From assembly GCA_023665425.1 (NCBI GenBank), contig JAMPDX010000001.1, positions 595,774 to 659,773 on the forward strand: a stretch of DNA of 64,000 nucleotides. Reading direction: 5' to 3'. The notes beneath the pieces are model-generated. The model had not been told where the DNA came from. It searched no databases and saw only the letters and a list, made by a program, of their open reading frames with translations. Made by a program: the position numbers and the translations under genes. This DNA comes from Muribaculaceae bacterium. Lineage in GTDB: Bacteria; Bacteroidota; Bacteroidia; Bacteroidales; Muribaculaceae. Shown piece by piece: positions 29,223 to 37,739 of the stretch (its first letter is position 1; every line of letters starts with the position of its first letter).

Positions 29223-29254
29223 TTTGTATAAGTCAAAAATAATAATTAACTTTG
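29223..29254 (+). promoter_or_regulatory. Promoter of the M3 peptidase gene
   Basis: TTTG at 29223-29226, a 20-bp spacer and TAACTTTG at 29247-29254 match the consensus. This rules out in-frame starts upstream of 29279. Confidence 0.7.
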
Positions 29255-29278
29255 CAAAAACCTTTTCTTTTAACCATA

Positions 29279-31417
29279 ATGAAAAAATTAATTTGTGGCT
29301 GTCTTGCCACTGTAGCTTTTATGGCAGCATCTGACGCCGGTGCTCGCACCAACCCCTTCCTGGAGCAATGGAACACCCCGCGCGCTTCCGTACCCTTCGA
29401 CAAGATTGTCATCTCCGACTATGAGGAGGCAGTCAAGGCCGGTATAGAGCAGCAAAACCAAGAAATTGCAGCTATCTGCAATCAGCGCTCCACACCCACA
29501 TTTGAGAACACTATCAAGGCTTACGAGCAGAGTGGTTCCACCCTCTACACCGTCACCCTGACCCTCTCTAATCTTGAGGCCGCCCTCGGCTCAGAAGAGC
29601 TGCAGAAGGTCATGGCTGACGTCACTCCCCTGATGAGCGAACACTCCACAAACATCATGCTCAATGAGGCGCTCTGGCAACGCATTAAGTATGTGTATGA
29701 CAATATGGATAAGGACCCCTCACTCACTGCTGAGGACCGCCGCCTCACCACTGAAATCTACAAAGATTTTGCAGAAAATGGTGCTAACCTGGAGGGAGAA
29801 GCTCGCGAGAAATACCGTAAGCTGAGTGCCGAGCTGAGCGACCTCACTGTCAAGTTTGGCCAGAATGTCTCCAACGATATGAAGAACCCCGAGCGTACAC
29901 TCTGGCTCACTGCCGACCAGCTGTCAGGCCTGCCCGAGAGTGCTATTGCCGCAGCCCGTCAGGATGCCGCCGACGCGCTGGCTGCCGCCGGCAAGCCCGA
30001 TGATGGTTCTCAATATCTGTTCACTGTATTCTTCCCCTCATACAGCCCCTTTATCAAGTATGCCGACAACAGAGAGCTCCGCGAGAAGATGTATCGTCTG
30101 TACAACTCTCGCAACTACGGAGGCAAATTTGACAATACCCAGATACTCAAGGATATAGCCAATGTTCGCCTGGAGATCGCCAATTTGCTCGGCTACCCCA
30201 GCTATGCTGACTATGCCCTGAACCGCCGCATGGCCAAGAACTCCAAGAATGTTCGCAAACTCCTTGATGATCTCTGCAATGCGTACAAAGAGCCCATGGA
30301 GAAGGAGCTGCAGGAGATTGCAGACTTCGCTCGCCAGACTGAAGGACCTGACTTCCAGCTCGAAGCATGGGATTATTCATACTGGAACGACAAACTCAAG
30401 AATGCCAAGTATGCCTTCAACGACGAAGACATGAAGCCCTACTTTGAGGTTAACAATGTAATAAAAGGTGTCTTCGGTCTCGCCCACACTCTCTATGGCT
30501 ACAACTTTAAGCTCAACAAGGACATCGTGGGTTACACCAATGATGTTAACGCGTATGACGTAACCGATGCCAATGGCAATCTCATAGGTGTACTTTACAC
30601 AGACTTCTATTATCGTGCAGGCAAGGCTCCCGGCGCTTGGATGACAGAGTTCCGCGGTGAGTACTACGATGACAACAACGAGCGAATGATACCTCTCATC
30701 TCAATCGTATGTAACTTCACCAAGCCCACCGGCAATGAGCCGGCCCTGATGTCGCCTTATGAAGTTGAGACATTCCTGCATGAGTTTGGCCACGCTATCC
30801 ACGGTCTGTCAGGTCAGGCAAAATATCAAAGCCAGGGAGGCACCAACGTTTATCGCGACTTCGTGGAGCTCTTCTCTCAGTTTAATGAGAACTATCTTAC
30901 CCAGAAGAAATTTCTCGACAGCTTTGCCGTGCACTACAAGACCGGCAAGAAGATGCCCAAGGAGCTTGTAAACAAGTTCCTCAAAGCCAGCCAGTATGGT
31001 GCAGCCTATGCGTGCATGCGTCAGCTCTCATTCGGCAACCTTGATATGGCATACCACAGCATCACTGAGCCCCTCCGTGCAAGCCAGGATATCGAAGTCT
31101 TTGAGGCTGAAGCCGTAGCTCCCGTCAAGGCCTTTAACCCGGTGAGCGGCACTATGATAAGCCCCTCATTTGGCCACATCTTCTCAGGTGGTTACGCTGC
31201 CGGATACTATGGCTACAAGTGGAGCGAAGAGCTGGATGCCGATGCTTTCGCCGCATTCCTCGAGACAGGCAATATCTATGACAAGAAGACAGCTGCCAAA
31301 TTCCTCAAGATGCTTCAGGCCGGTAACACCGAAGACCCCGAGGTATTGTACGAAGAATTCCGCGGCCGCCCTGCCACTGTAGATGCCCTGCTCATCCGCG
31401 ACGGTATCAAGAAATAA
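29279..31417 (+). CDS. Secreted M3-family peptidyl-dipeptidase (Dcp-like)
   Basis: This zinc metallopeptidase of the thimet oligopeptidase/Dcp family cuts dipeptides from peptide C-termini. The HExxH motif is HEFGHAIHG (about residue 497), and the third ligand lies in the following DFVELFSQF. The length of 712 residues fits. A signal peptide (MKKLICGCLATVAFMAAS) places it in the periplasm, unlike cytosolic E. coli Dcp, and would let it work with the secreted DPP IV and subtilase in peptide use. Codon use is strongly biased to C-ending codons, which suggests high expression. A strong hairpin follows. Confidence 0.93.
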   Translation: MKKLICGCLATVAFMAASDAGARTNPFLEQWNTPRASVPFDKIVISDYEEAVKAGIEQQNQEIAAICNQRSTPTFENTIKAYEQSGSTLYTVTLTLSNLEAALGSEELQKVMADVTPLMSEHSTNIMLNEALWQRIKYVYDNMDKDPSLTAEDRRLTTEIYKDFAENGANLEGEAREKYRKLSAELSDLTVKFGQNVSNDMKNPERTLWLTADQLSGLPESAIAAARQDAADALAAAGKPDDGSQYLFTVFFPSYSPFIKYADNRELREKMYRLYNSRNYGGKFDNTQILKDIANVRLEIANLLGYPSYADYALNRRMAKNSKNVRKLLDDLCNAYKEPMEKELQEIADFARQTEGPDFQLEAWDYSYWNDKLKNAKYAFNDEDMKPYFEVNNVIKGVFGLAHTLYGYNFKLNKDIVGYTNDVNAYDVTDANGNLIGVLYTDFYYRAGKAPGAWMTEFRGEYYDDNNERMIPLISIVCNFTKPTGNEPALMSPYEVETFLHEFGHAIHGLSGQAKYQSQGGTNVYRDFVELFSQFNENYLTQKKFLDSFAVHYKTGKKMPKELVNKFLKASQYGAAYACMRQLSFGNLDMAYHSITEPLRASQDIEVFEAEAVAPVKAFNPVSGTMISPSFGHIFSGGYAAGYYGYKWSEELDADAFAAFLETGNIYDKKTAAKFLKMLQAGNTEDPEVLYEEFRGRPATVDALLIRDGIKK

Positions 31418-31441
31418 CCCTTCTCCATTCCCTAAGCTACA

Positions 31442-31477
31442 ATGGGAGAGGCAATCAATTGCGATTACCTCTCCCAT
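31442..31477 (+). terminator. Terminator hairpin after the M3 peptidase gene
   Basis: ATGGGAGAGG pairs with CCTCTCCCAT, extended inward by AATC/GATT, 24 nt after the stop codon. There is no long T-tract. Confidence 0.7.
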
Positions 31478-31496
31478 GCTATATAACCTTTTATGT

Positions 31497-32843
31497 ATGA
31501 AACAATTATTATACAACGCCACAATAGTAAATGAAGGGCGCGAATATCTCGGCTATTTAGCCATAGACGGGGATGGCATAATTGCCAAGATTGGCAGCGG
31601 CACCCCATCAAAGGAAATGATACGTGAATACAAGGACACGGCTATTGACCTGCAGACTGACTGGCTGTTGCCCGGCGTGATCGACTCGCACGTACACTTC
31701 CGTGAGCCGGGAGGCGAGCACAAAGCCACTATTTTCTCCGAGAGCCGCGCAGCCGTGGCCGGGGGTGTCACCTCATTTATGGAGATGCCAAATACCAATC
31801 CCGCCACCACAACCCTCGAAGCCCTCGAAGATAAATTTGACCGTGCCGCATCAGACTCAATGGCCAACTATAGCTTTTATATAGGCGCTACCAAGGAGAA
31901 TATTAATGTACTGAAAGCCGTGGACTATACTCGCGTGCCCGGAGTTAAACTCTTTATGGGGTCCTCCACCGGCGGTATGTTGGTAGATGGCGATGATGCA
32001 CTGTGCGAAATCTTCAAGCTCCCCGTGCTCATAGCCGCACATTGCGAAGATGAAGCTATCATCAGGGCTAACACCGAACTGGTTAAGGAGTTATACCCTG
32101 ATAGCGAACCCGAGATAGAATGGCACCCTCAGATACGAAACGTGGCTGCTTGCTACAAGAGCTCCAAACATGCTATTGAGCTTGCCAACCGATTCAACTC
32201 CAGTTTGCACATAATGCATATCTCAACCCTACAAGAAGTCAAGCTATTGGCTCAAGCTAAAGGTAATATCACAGGCGAAGCGTGCATAGCACACATCATA
32301 TTTAATGATGACGATTACACCAAATTAGGTACAAGGATAAAGTGCAATCCGGCAATCAAGAGCCAACCCCATCGCAATGCCCTTGTGGAAGCTATCAGCA
32401 AAAATGTCATCTCAACTATTAGCACCGACCACGCGCCGCACACCATAGAGGAGAAAAACCAAGGCCTCTTCAAGGCTCCGTCAGGGATGCCCATGGTGCA
32501 ATTCTCATTGCTCTCAATGATTGATGCACGCCGGGACACCAATTGGGATATTACAAAAATAGTTGAAATGATGTGCCATAACCAGGCGGACCTTTACGGC
32601 ATCGAGGGTCGTGGCTATATCCGTGAGGGTTATGCTGCTGATTTAGTGCAGGTTTCTCCCCGCCACACCACTAAAGTGGACACATCAACAATCCTCAGCA
32701 AATGCGGCTGGAGTCCACTCGAAGGCCGAGAGCTCAATTCACGCGTGGAGCGCACATGGGTCAACGGTGCCCTTGTTTACACTCACCAATATGGCATAAT
32801 AGAGACCAACCGCTCAGCACGGCCATTGAAATTCAAGCATTAA
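31497..32843 (+). CDS. pyrC: Dihydroorotase (class I)
   Basis: The enzyme closes carbamoyl-aspartate to dihydroorotate. Metal-site motifs are DSHVHFREPGGEHKAT (about residue 60), HCEDE and STDHAPHTIEEK (about residue 310). The 448-residue length suits the class I enzyme. The ATG at 31497 is chosen because the frame upstream runs through the M3 terminator. No promoter is obvious between the hairpin and the start. Together with pyrK and pyrD it makes this region rich in pyrimidine genes, though they are not one operon. Confidence 0.93.
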   Translation: MKQLLYNATIVNEGREYLGYLAIDGDGIIAKIGSGTPSKEMIREYKDTAIDLQTDWLLPGVIDSHVHFREPGGEHKATIFSESRAAVAGGVTSFMEMPNTNPATTTLEALEDKFDRAASDSMANYSFYIGATKENINVLKAVDYTRVPGVKLFMGSSTGGMLVDGDDALCEIFKLPVLIAAHCEDEAIIRANTELVKELYPDSEPEIEWHPQIRNVAACYKSSKHAIELANRFNSSLHIMHISTLQEVKLLAQAKGNITGEACIAHIIFNDDDYTKLGTRIKCNPAIKSQPHRNALVEAISKNVISTISTDHAPHTIEEKNQGLFKAPSGMPMVQFSLLSMIDARRDTNWDITKIVEMMCHNQADLYGIEGRGYIREGYAADLVQVSPRHTTKVDTSTILSKCGWSPLEGRELNSRVERTWVNGALVYTHQYGIIETNRSARPLKFKH

Positions 32844-32861
32844 TATAGGTCAATAAATATC

Positions 32862-32901
32862 ATAATCCCCCGGATAACTACTTATGTATCCGGGGGATTA
32901 T
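32862..32901 (+). terminator. Terminator hairpin after pyrC
   Basis: ATAATCCCCCGGATA pairs perfectly with TATCCGGGGGATTAT around a 10-nt loop, 18 nt after the stop. It lies just after the end of the convergent small gene at 32919-33155 and may serve both. Confidence 0.8.
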
Positions 32902-32918
32902 AATCTAAAGGCTAAAGT

Positions 32919-33155
32919 TTATTCGCGAAAGAAAAAGCTGTAGAAAAGGGAATGGCGAGAGATACCGGACTGCTCCTCAGTCTCACGTCGCAACTTCTCA
33001 GTCTCCCTGCCTGTTCCCGGTGCTCCCTTTCGGCTTTGTCGCACCAAATATTCAGAACCGCAATGCAGGCATACCAACACCGCAATTATGCCAAGCAACA
33101 ATAGCATGACAAATAGCATTTGACCTAAAGATGATATGATGCCACATAATATCAT
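32919..33155 (-). CDS. Small single-pass membrane protein, hypothetical
   Basis: A 78-residue frame opens with a hydrophobic helix (about residues 5-30, MLFVMLLLLGIIAVLVCL). A charged, glycine/arginine/glutamate-rich tail follows (RQSRKGAPGTGRETEKLRRE). The composition is like that of a real small membrane protein with a cytoplasmic tail. It sits alone between two transcription units, with ATG start and the pyrC hairpin just past its stop. I know no family for it. It could be a chance frame. Confidence 0.4.
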   Translation of the reverse strand: MILCGIISSLGQMLFVMLLLLGIIAVLVCLHCGSEYLVRQSRKGAPGTGRETEKLRRETEEQSGISRHSLFYSFFFRE

Positions 33156-33327
33156 ATATCGTAAACACCTCTTCCCCCATTTTGGTTCACCCGTATAATC
33201 TATTCACATTTCAAGCTGTATGTGAACATTTTAACAATCTTATTGTTATAAAGGCAAAAATAGGGATTGTTTTAACATTCACTCCTTTAGCGATAGAATA
33301 TTTTTAATACTTAATACTTTGTAGACT

Positions 33328-34401
33328 ATGAAAAAGCATTTATTACTCTTATGTATGCTGGTACTCGCCATACCCGCCTTTGCACAAAAGGTTAACAAGG
33401 GTGAGTTAAAGGCCCTTCAGGCATTCCTCAACCAGCCTGCCGTTGAAGCGCAGACCAACGCAGCCGCCTTGAAAATCACAGACCTCAACAATCCCGGAAG
33501 TTGGGAGGGTATTAAGATTGAGAACGGCCAGATCGCCGAAATCAATTGGGCAGGCAAGAAGTTGGCCGGTTCATTAGACCTCTCCGGCTTCTCCAATCTG
33601 CAAAAAGTAAACATCTCACGCAACCGCATCACCTCGCTGACTATGTCTGACAACCCCTCATTGGTATATCTCAACGCCGGCCGCAACTTACTGACCACAG
33701 TTGATGTATCCGGTTGTCCGCAATTGCAAGACCTTCGCGTTTACCGCAACGCTCTGTCTAACATTGATATATCAGGCACTCCCCTATTGAGCCGGCTTAA
33801 CGTCACCGGTAATGCCATTCGTTCGCTGAATGTGAGCAACTCTCCAAGCCTTAAGACATTAGCAGTGAGCAACAATCATCTGGAATATCTGAATATTGAC
33901 AACTGCCCGAAGCTGAAAAATCTGTATGCTGCATTTAATAATCTTGACAACATCACATTTACAGGACTGGCGAGCCTCGAGAATTTGAATCTTGATAACA
34001 ATAACTTCAAGAACATGTACTTCCAGGATATGCCAACCCTGTTCACAGTGATGTGCTCCGACAACCACATGCAAGGTCTCTCCTTCAGCGGATGTACCAA
34101 CCTCAACGACGTAGATGCCGCTTACAATGATTTGGCGACCTTCTCTGTGGAGAATTGCCCCAACCTCGCATTTGTGAATTTGGAGTGGAACGACTTGACT
34201 TATGTCAATCTGAGCAACCAGTACTTCCTGCAGCGTCTGGATGTATCCAACAATCAGCTGATGACCCTTGATGTATCATTTGACAATATCTTGAGATATG
34301 TCAATGTCTCCAACAACATCAACCTTACCGACCTCCGCACCGTAGGATGTACCGACCTGCATATGCTGCGTGGTGTAATCGATGACGATATGGATATCTG
34401 A
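33328..34401 (+). CDS. Secreted leucine-rich-repeat protein
   Basis: A signal peptide (MKKHLLLLCMLVLAIPAFAQ) is followed by a helical cap of about 45 residues and then roughly twelve leucine-rich repeats of exactly 21 residues. They follow the pattern LxxLxVSxNxLxxLDVSxCPx, from about residue 90 to 340. The repeats resemble the BspA/internalin-like LRRs of Bacteroidetes and should form a curved solenoid for protein binding at or outside the cell surface. There is no visible anchor or C-terminal sorting domain, and the end (GVIDDDMDI) is acidic. The ligand is unknown. It is a single-gene unit with a strong terminator. Confidence 0.85.
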   Translation: MKKHLLLLCMLVLAIPAFAQKVNKGELKALQAFLNQPAVEAQTNAAALKITDLNNPGSWEGIKIENGQIAEINWAGKKLAGSLDLSGFSNLQKVNISRNRITSLTMSDNPSLVYLNAGRNLLTTVDVSGCPQLQDLRVYRNALSNIDISGTPLLSRLNVTGNAIRSLNVSNSPSLKTLAVSNNHLEYLNIDNCPKLKNLYAAFNNLDNITFTGLASLENLNLDNNNFKNMYFQDMPTLFTVMCSDNHMQGLSFSGCTNLNDVDAAYNDLATFSVENCPNLAFVNLEWNDLTYVNLSNQYFLQRLDVSNNQLMTLDVSFDNILRYVNVSNNINLTDLRTVGCTDLHMLRGVIDDDMDI

Positions 34402-34427
34402 CAGGGCACACTGCTTTCCTATACACG

Positions 34428-34463
34428 CCCCGTTTCCCTAATAATATCGATAGGGAAACGGGG
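34428..34463 (+). terminator. Intrinsic terminator after the LRR gene
   Basis: CCCCGTTTCCCTA (34428-34440) and TAGGGAAACGGGG (34451-34463) form a perfect 13-bp stem, followed by CCTTGTTTT. Confidence 0.88.
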
Positions 34464-34647
34464 CCTTGTTTTGGTGTTACATTTACGCCGTGAATAAATT
34501 TTTTTTGCTGAAATTTTGTGGAGTCAATTCTTATTGTTACCTTTACAACAAATTTCAGGTCAAGATAAGGTTTGTAACTTTACAAATGCAAAGTGCGAAC
34601 CCCAAAATAGACTGAAGATAGCTACTAATTATCTTAAATCTATTATA

Positions 34648-35745
34648 ATGGAAGAAAATCTTATTAAAACGTGTCTTCATGACCGTCACGTTAAACAGGG
34701 CGCTTTGATGTCACCCTTTGGCGGTTTCGACATGCCTATCCAGTACACTACTATTATCGAAGAGCACAATGCCGTGCGCCAGAATGTTGGTGTCTTTGAC
34801 GTATCACACATGGGTGAGGTACGCGTGACCGGCAAGCAAGCATACGACTTCGTAAGCCACATCTTCGTAAATGATGTGACAGGCGCTCCCGACGGCCAAA
34901 TCTTCTATGGCATGATGTGCTATGAGAATGGCGGTACAGTAGACGACCTGCTGGTATATAAGGTGAACGACGAAGAATATTTCCTCGTAATAAACGCTGC
35001 CAATATAGCCAAGGACTTCGCATGGATTGAGAAGAACGCCAAGGGTTTTGACGTTAAGGTAGTCAACGAAAGCGATTACTATGGCGAGGTAGCCGTTCAG
35101 GGCCCCAAGGCTGAAGAGATGCTCATGCGCATCCTCAACCTACCCCTGGATGAGATAGCATTCTATAACTTCAAGACATTCCATATCGAGGATGAGGATG
35201 TGATCATCTCACGTACCGGCTACACCGGTGAGGATGGCTTTGAGGTGTATGGCTCACACGAGTTCACACAGCGCCTTTGGGACAAGCTCATGGAGGCCGG
35301 TGTGACACCCTGTGGTCTTGGCTGCCGCGACACTCTCCGCTTTGAGGTGGGTCTACCCCTCTATGGTGATGAGCTCGCTGACGATATCACTCCTCTGGAG
35401 GCAAGCCTGAGCATGTTTGTTAAGCTTGACAAGCCCACAGACTTCATCGGTAAAGAGGCTCTGGCCAAGCAAAAGGCCGAAGGTGTGACACGTCGCATCG
35501 TAGGTATTGAACTCGAGGGCAAAGCTGTGCCTCGCCATGGCTATCCCGTAGAGGCTGACGGCAAGGTGATAGGCGAAGTAACCACCGGCTACAACTCTAT
35601 CTCCACCGGCAAGTCTGTAGCTATGGCTATGGTAGAGAAGCCCTACGCCAAGCTCGGCACACCCGTTGAGATTCGCATCCGCAAGAAGACTTTCCCCGGT
35701 GTGGTGGTTAAGAAACGTTTCTACGACAAAAACTACAAGAAGTAA
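34648..35745 (+). CDS. gcvT: Glycine cleavage system T protein (aminomethyltransferase)
   Basis: GcvT moves the methylene group from aminomethyl-lipoyl GcvH to tetrahydrofolate. The 365-residue product has the folate-binding start PFGGFDMPIQYTTIIEEH, VFDVSHMGEVRVTG, the YTGEDGFEVY region (about residue 190) and the C-terminal barrel. The start is the ATG at 34648; the longer in-frame extension is not like the family. It is first in the gcvT-H-PA-PB-lpd cluster. The 246-nt gap upstream of the start has a TAACTTTA box at 34575-34582 and no glycine riboswitch that I can recognise. Codon bias suggests strong expression. Confidence 0.96.
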   Translation: MEENLIKTCLHDRHVKQGALMSPFGGFDMPIQYTTIIEEHNAVRQNVGVFDVSHMGEVRVTGKQAYDFVSHIFVNDVTGAPDGQIFYGMMCYENGGTVDDLLVYKVNDEEYFLVINAANIAKDFAWIEKNAKGFDVKVVNESDYYGEVAVQGPKAEEMLMRILNLPLDEIAFYNFKTFHIEDEDVIISRTGYTGEDGFEVYGSHEFTQRLWDKLMEAGVTPCGLGCRDTLRFEVGLPLYGDELADDITPLEASLSMFVKLDKPTDFIGKEALAKQKAEGVTRRIVGIELEGKAVPRHGYPVEADGKVIGEVTTGYNSISTGKSVAMAMVEKPYAKLGTPVEIRIRKKTFPGVVVKKRFYDKNYKK

Positions 35746-35772
35746 TCAGATGTCAAGCACATCTTATTGCTA

Positions 35773-35849
35773 AGTGATGATTAAAAAATAAATTGGTAAA
35801 TTTTGTATGATGATTAAGATTTCCACCTTGGTATTTTTTAATCATCACT
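35773..35849. repeat. 77-bp perfect-armed palindrome between gcvT and gcvH
   Basis: AGTGATGATTAAAAAATA (35773-35790) is matched by its exact inverse (35832-35849) around a 41-nt AT-rich loop. The end TAAGTGATGATTAAAAA is similar to the ends of repeats R1/R4/R5 (TAAGTAGATGAGAAAAA), so it may be a short relative without the core. Inside the operon it could separate gcvT mRNA from the rest. Confidence 0.75.
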
Positions 35850-35891
35850 AAAACACAAAACGAAATAACAACTGATAAACATAATAATATC

Positions 35892-36272
35892 ATGAGCAAA
35901 GTATTAGAAGATCTTCGCTATGCAGACTCACACGAGTGGGTAAAACTCGAAGGCGACATCGCCACAGTAGGTATCACTGACTATGCCCAGCACGCTCTCG
36001 GCAACATCGTATATGTTGATATGCCCGAGGTAGGTGACGAGGTGACAGCCGGCGAAGAGTTTGGTGCTGTTGAGTCTGTTAAGGCAGCCAGCGACATCAT
36101 CTCCCCCATCAGCGGCGAGGTAGTTGAAATCAACGAAGCCCTCGAGGACACCCCCGAGCTGATCAACCAGGATGCATACGCTAACTGGATCATGAAGGTG
36201 AAAGTGTCAGACCCCGCAGAAATTGACGCTCTGCTCGACGCTGCCGCTTACGCTAAAGTTTGCGAAGAATAA
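35892..36272 (+). CDS. gcvH: Glycine cleavage system H protein
   Basis: This 126-residue lipoyl carrier shuttles the aminomethyl group between the P, T and L proteins. The lipoylation lysine lies in [10 protein letters not shown] (about residue 63), and the family start ([16 protein letters not shown]) is clear. A terminator-like hairpin follows 24 nt after the stop and precedes gcvPA. Confidence 0.97.
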   Translation: MSKVLEDLRYADSHEWVKLEGDIATVGITDYAQHALGNIVYVDMPEVGDEVTAGEEFGAVESVKAASDIISPISGEVVEINEALEDTPELINQDAYANWIMKVKVSDPAEIDALLDAAAYAKVCEE

Positions 36273-36295
36273 TCCAATCGTTCGATAAGTGTCTT

Positions 36296-36347
36296 ACCGC
36301 CCCGTTTTATCAAAGTCATAACTGTACCCATGGTAAAACAGGGCGGT
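36296..36347 (+). terminator. Hairpin between gcvH and gcvPA
   Basis: ACCGCCCCGTTTTA pairs with TAAAACAGGGCGGT (one mismatch), followed by CTATATTTT. As the pathway genes continue, it is probably a partial terminator or mRNA-end stabiliser that raises gcvT/gcvH over gcvP. Confidence 0.65.
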
Positions 36348-36412
36348 CTATATTTTAACCAAGTATGTGTCGAGACCTCAACCTGAGCTTCTGACACAAA
36401 AATCAACATAAC

Positions 36413-37738
36413 ATGAGCAACAAATTCATACCTCATACCTCTGAGGACATCAAGACAATGCTTGATAAAATCGGTGTTAACAGCATTGATGACTTGTACG
36501 CCGAAGTCCCCGAGGAAGTAATCTTCAAAGAAGAGTACAACATTCCCTCTGCTATGTCGGAGATAGAAATTCGCAATTTCTTTAACGACCTTGGCAAGAA
36601 GAACAAGCAACTCACTATCTTTGCCGGTGGAGGTGCCTACGACCATTACGCACCCTCAGTGGTAAATCATCTGCTTGCCCGCAGCGAGTTCTACACAGCT
36701 TACACTCCCTATCAGCCGGAGATTTCTCAAGGCACATTGCAGTATATCTTTGAGTATCAGAGCATGATATCTGAGCTCACCGGCATGGAGTGCTCTAATG
36801 CCTCTATGTACGATGGCGCCACTGCCACTGCCGAGACTGCATTCATGATGGTTGCATCAGCCAAGAAGAAGAACCGTGTGCTCATCTCCTCTACCCTGGC
36901 TGAGCGTGTCATAAATGTGGTAAAGACATACACCAAATTCCATGGTGTTGACCTTACTATCCTCCCCGAGAAGGATGGTGTCACAGACCTTGATGCTATG
37001 CGCAAAGAGCTGGAAGCCGGCGATGTTGCCGGTGTCATCCTGCCCACACCTAACAAGTATGGTATCATCGAGGACTTTACCGGTGTAGCCGATGCCGTTC
37101 ATGGTGCCAAGGCTCTCTTTGCCATTAACGGTGACCCCTCTACTCTCGCAGTACTACGTACACCCAAAGAATGGGGCGCTGACATAGCTTGTGGCGATGG
37201 CCAGACTCTGGGTATGCCTCTGAGCTTTGGAGGTCCGTATCTGGGCTATATAGCTTGCTCACAGGCACAACTCCGCAAGATGCCCGGACGTGTGGTAGGT
37301 GCTACTACAGACGCCGACGGCAAGCGTGCATACGTGCTCACTCTGCAGGCTCGCGAGCAGCATATCCGCCGCGAGAAAGCTACTTCCAACATCTGCTCTA
37401 ACCAGAGCCTCATGGCACTGTATGCCACTATTTATGTTGCTCTTATGGGTAAACAGGGTATGGTAGAAGTCAACGAGCTCTCTGCTGATGGTGCTCACTA
37501 CCTTTGTGAGCAGCTTGTAAAGAGCGGTAAGTACACCCTCGCATTCTCCGGCAAGCCCTTCCTCAAAGAGTTCGTGCTCAAGACAGACATCGACATCGAT
37601 GCCATGAACGCACGCCTCATGGAAGAGGGCATTATGGGCGGTCTGAACCTTGGCAACGGCATGATAATGCTCGCCGTGACCGAGAAACGCTCAAAAGAAG
37701 AGATTGACCTGCTTGTTAAACTTATGACTCAAGACTGA
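36413..37738 (+). CDS. gcvPA: Glycine decarboxylase subunit 1
   Basis: This is the N-terminal half of the PLP-dependent P protein of glycine cleavage (441 residues), encoded separately from the C-terminal half. It begins FIPHTSEDIKTMLDKIG and contains the family stretches YTPYQPEISQGTLQYIFEYQ and YDGATATAETAFM. The PLP lysine is not in this subunit. gcvPB starts one nt after its stop codon, which indicates coupled translation and an equal ratio of the two subunits. Confidence 0.96.
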   Translation: MSNKFIPHTSEDIKTMLDKIGVNSIDDLYAEVPEEVIFKEEYNIPSAMSEIEIRNFFNDLGKKNKQLTIFAGGGAYDHYAPSVVNHLLARSEFYTAYTPYQPEISQGTLQYIFEYQSMISELTGMECSNASMYDGATATAETAFMMVASAKKKNRVLISSTLAERVINVVKTYTKFHGVDLTILPEKDGVTDLDAMRKELEAGDVAGVILPTPNKYGIIEDFTGVADAVHGAKALFAINGDPSTLAVLRTPKEWGADIACGDGQTLGMPLSFGGPYLGYIACSQAQLRKMPGRVVGATTDADGKRAYVLTLQAREQHIRREKATSNICSNQSLMALYATIYVALMGKQGMVEVNELSADGAHYLCEQLVKSGKYTLAFSGKPFLKEFVLKTDIDIDAMNARLMEEGIMGGLNLGNGMIMLAVTEKRSKEEIDLLVKLMTQD

Positions 37739-37739
37739 A

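Noticed and set aside
34465-34647. Glycine riboswitch upstream of gcvT
   Set aside because: The conserved tandem glycine-aptamer sequences (GGAGAG/AGCCTCTGGAGAG-like segments) are not present. Control may be by another route.
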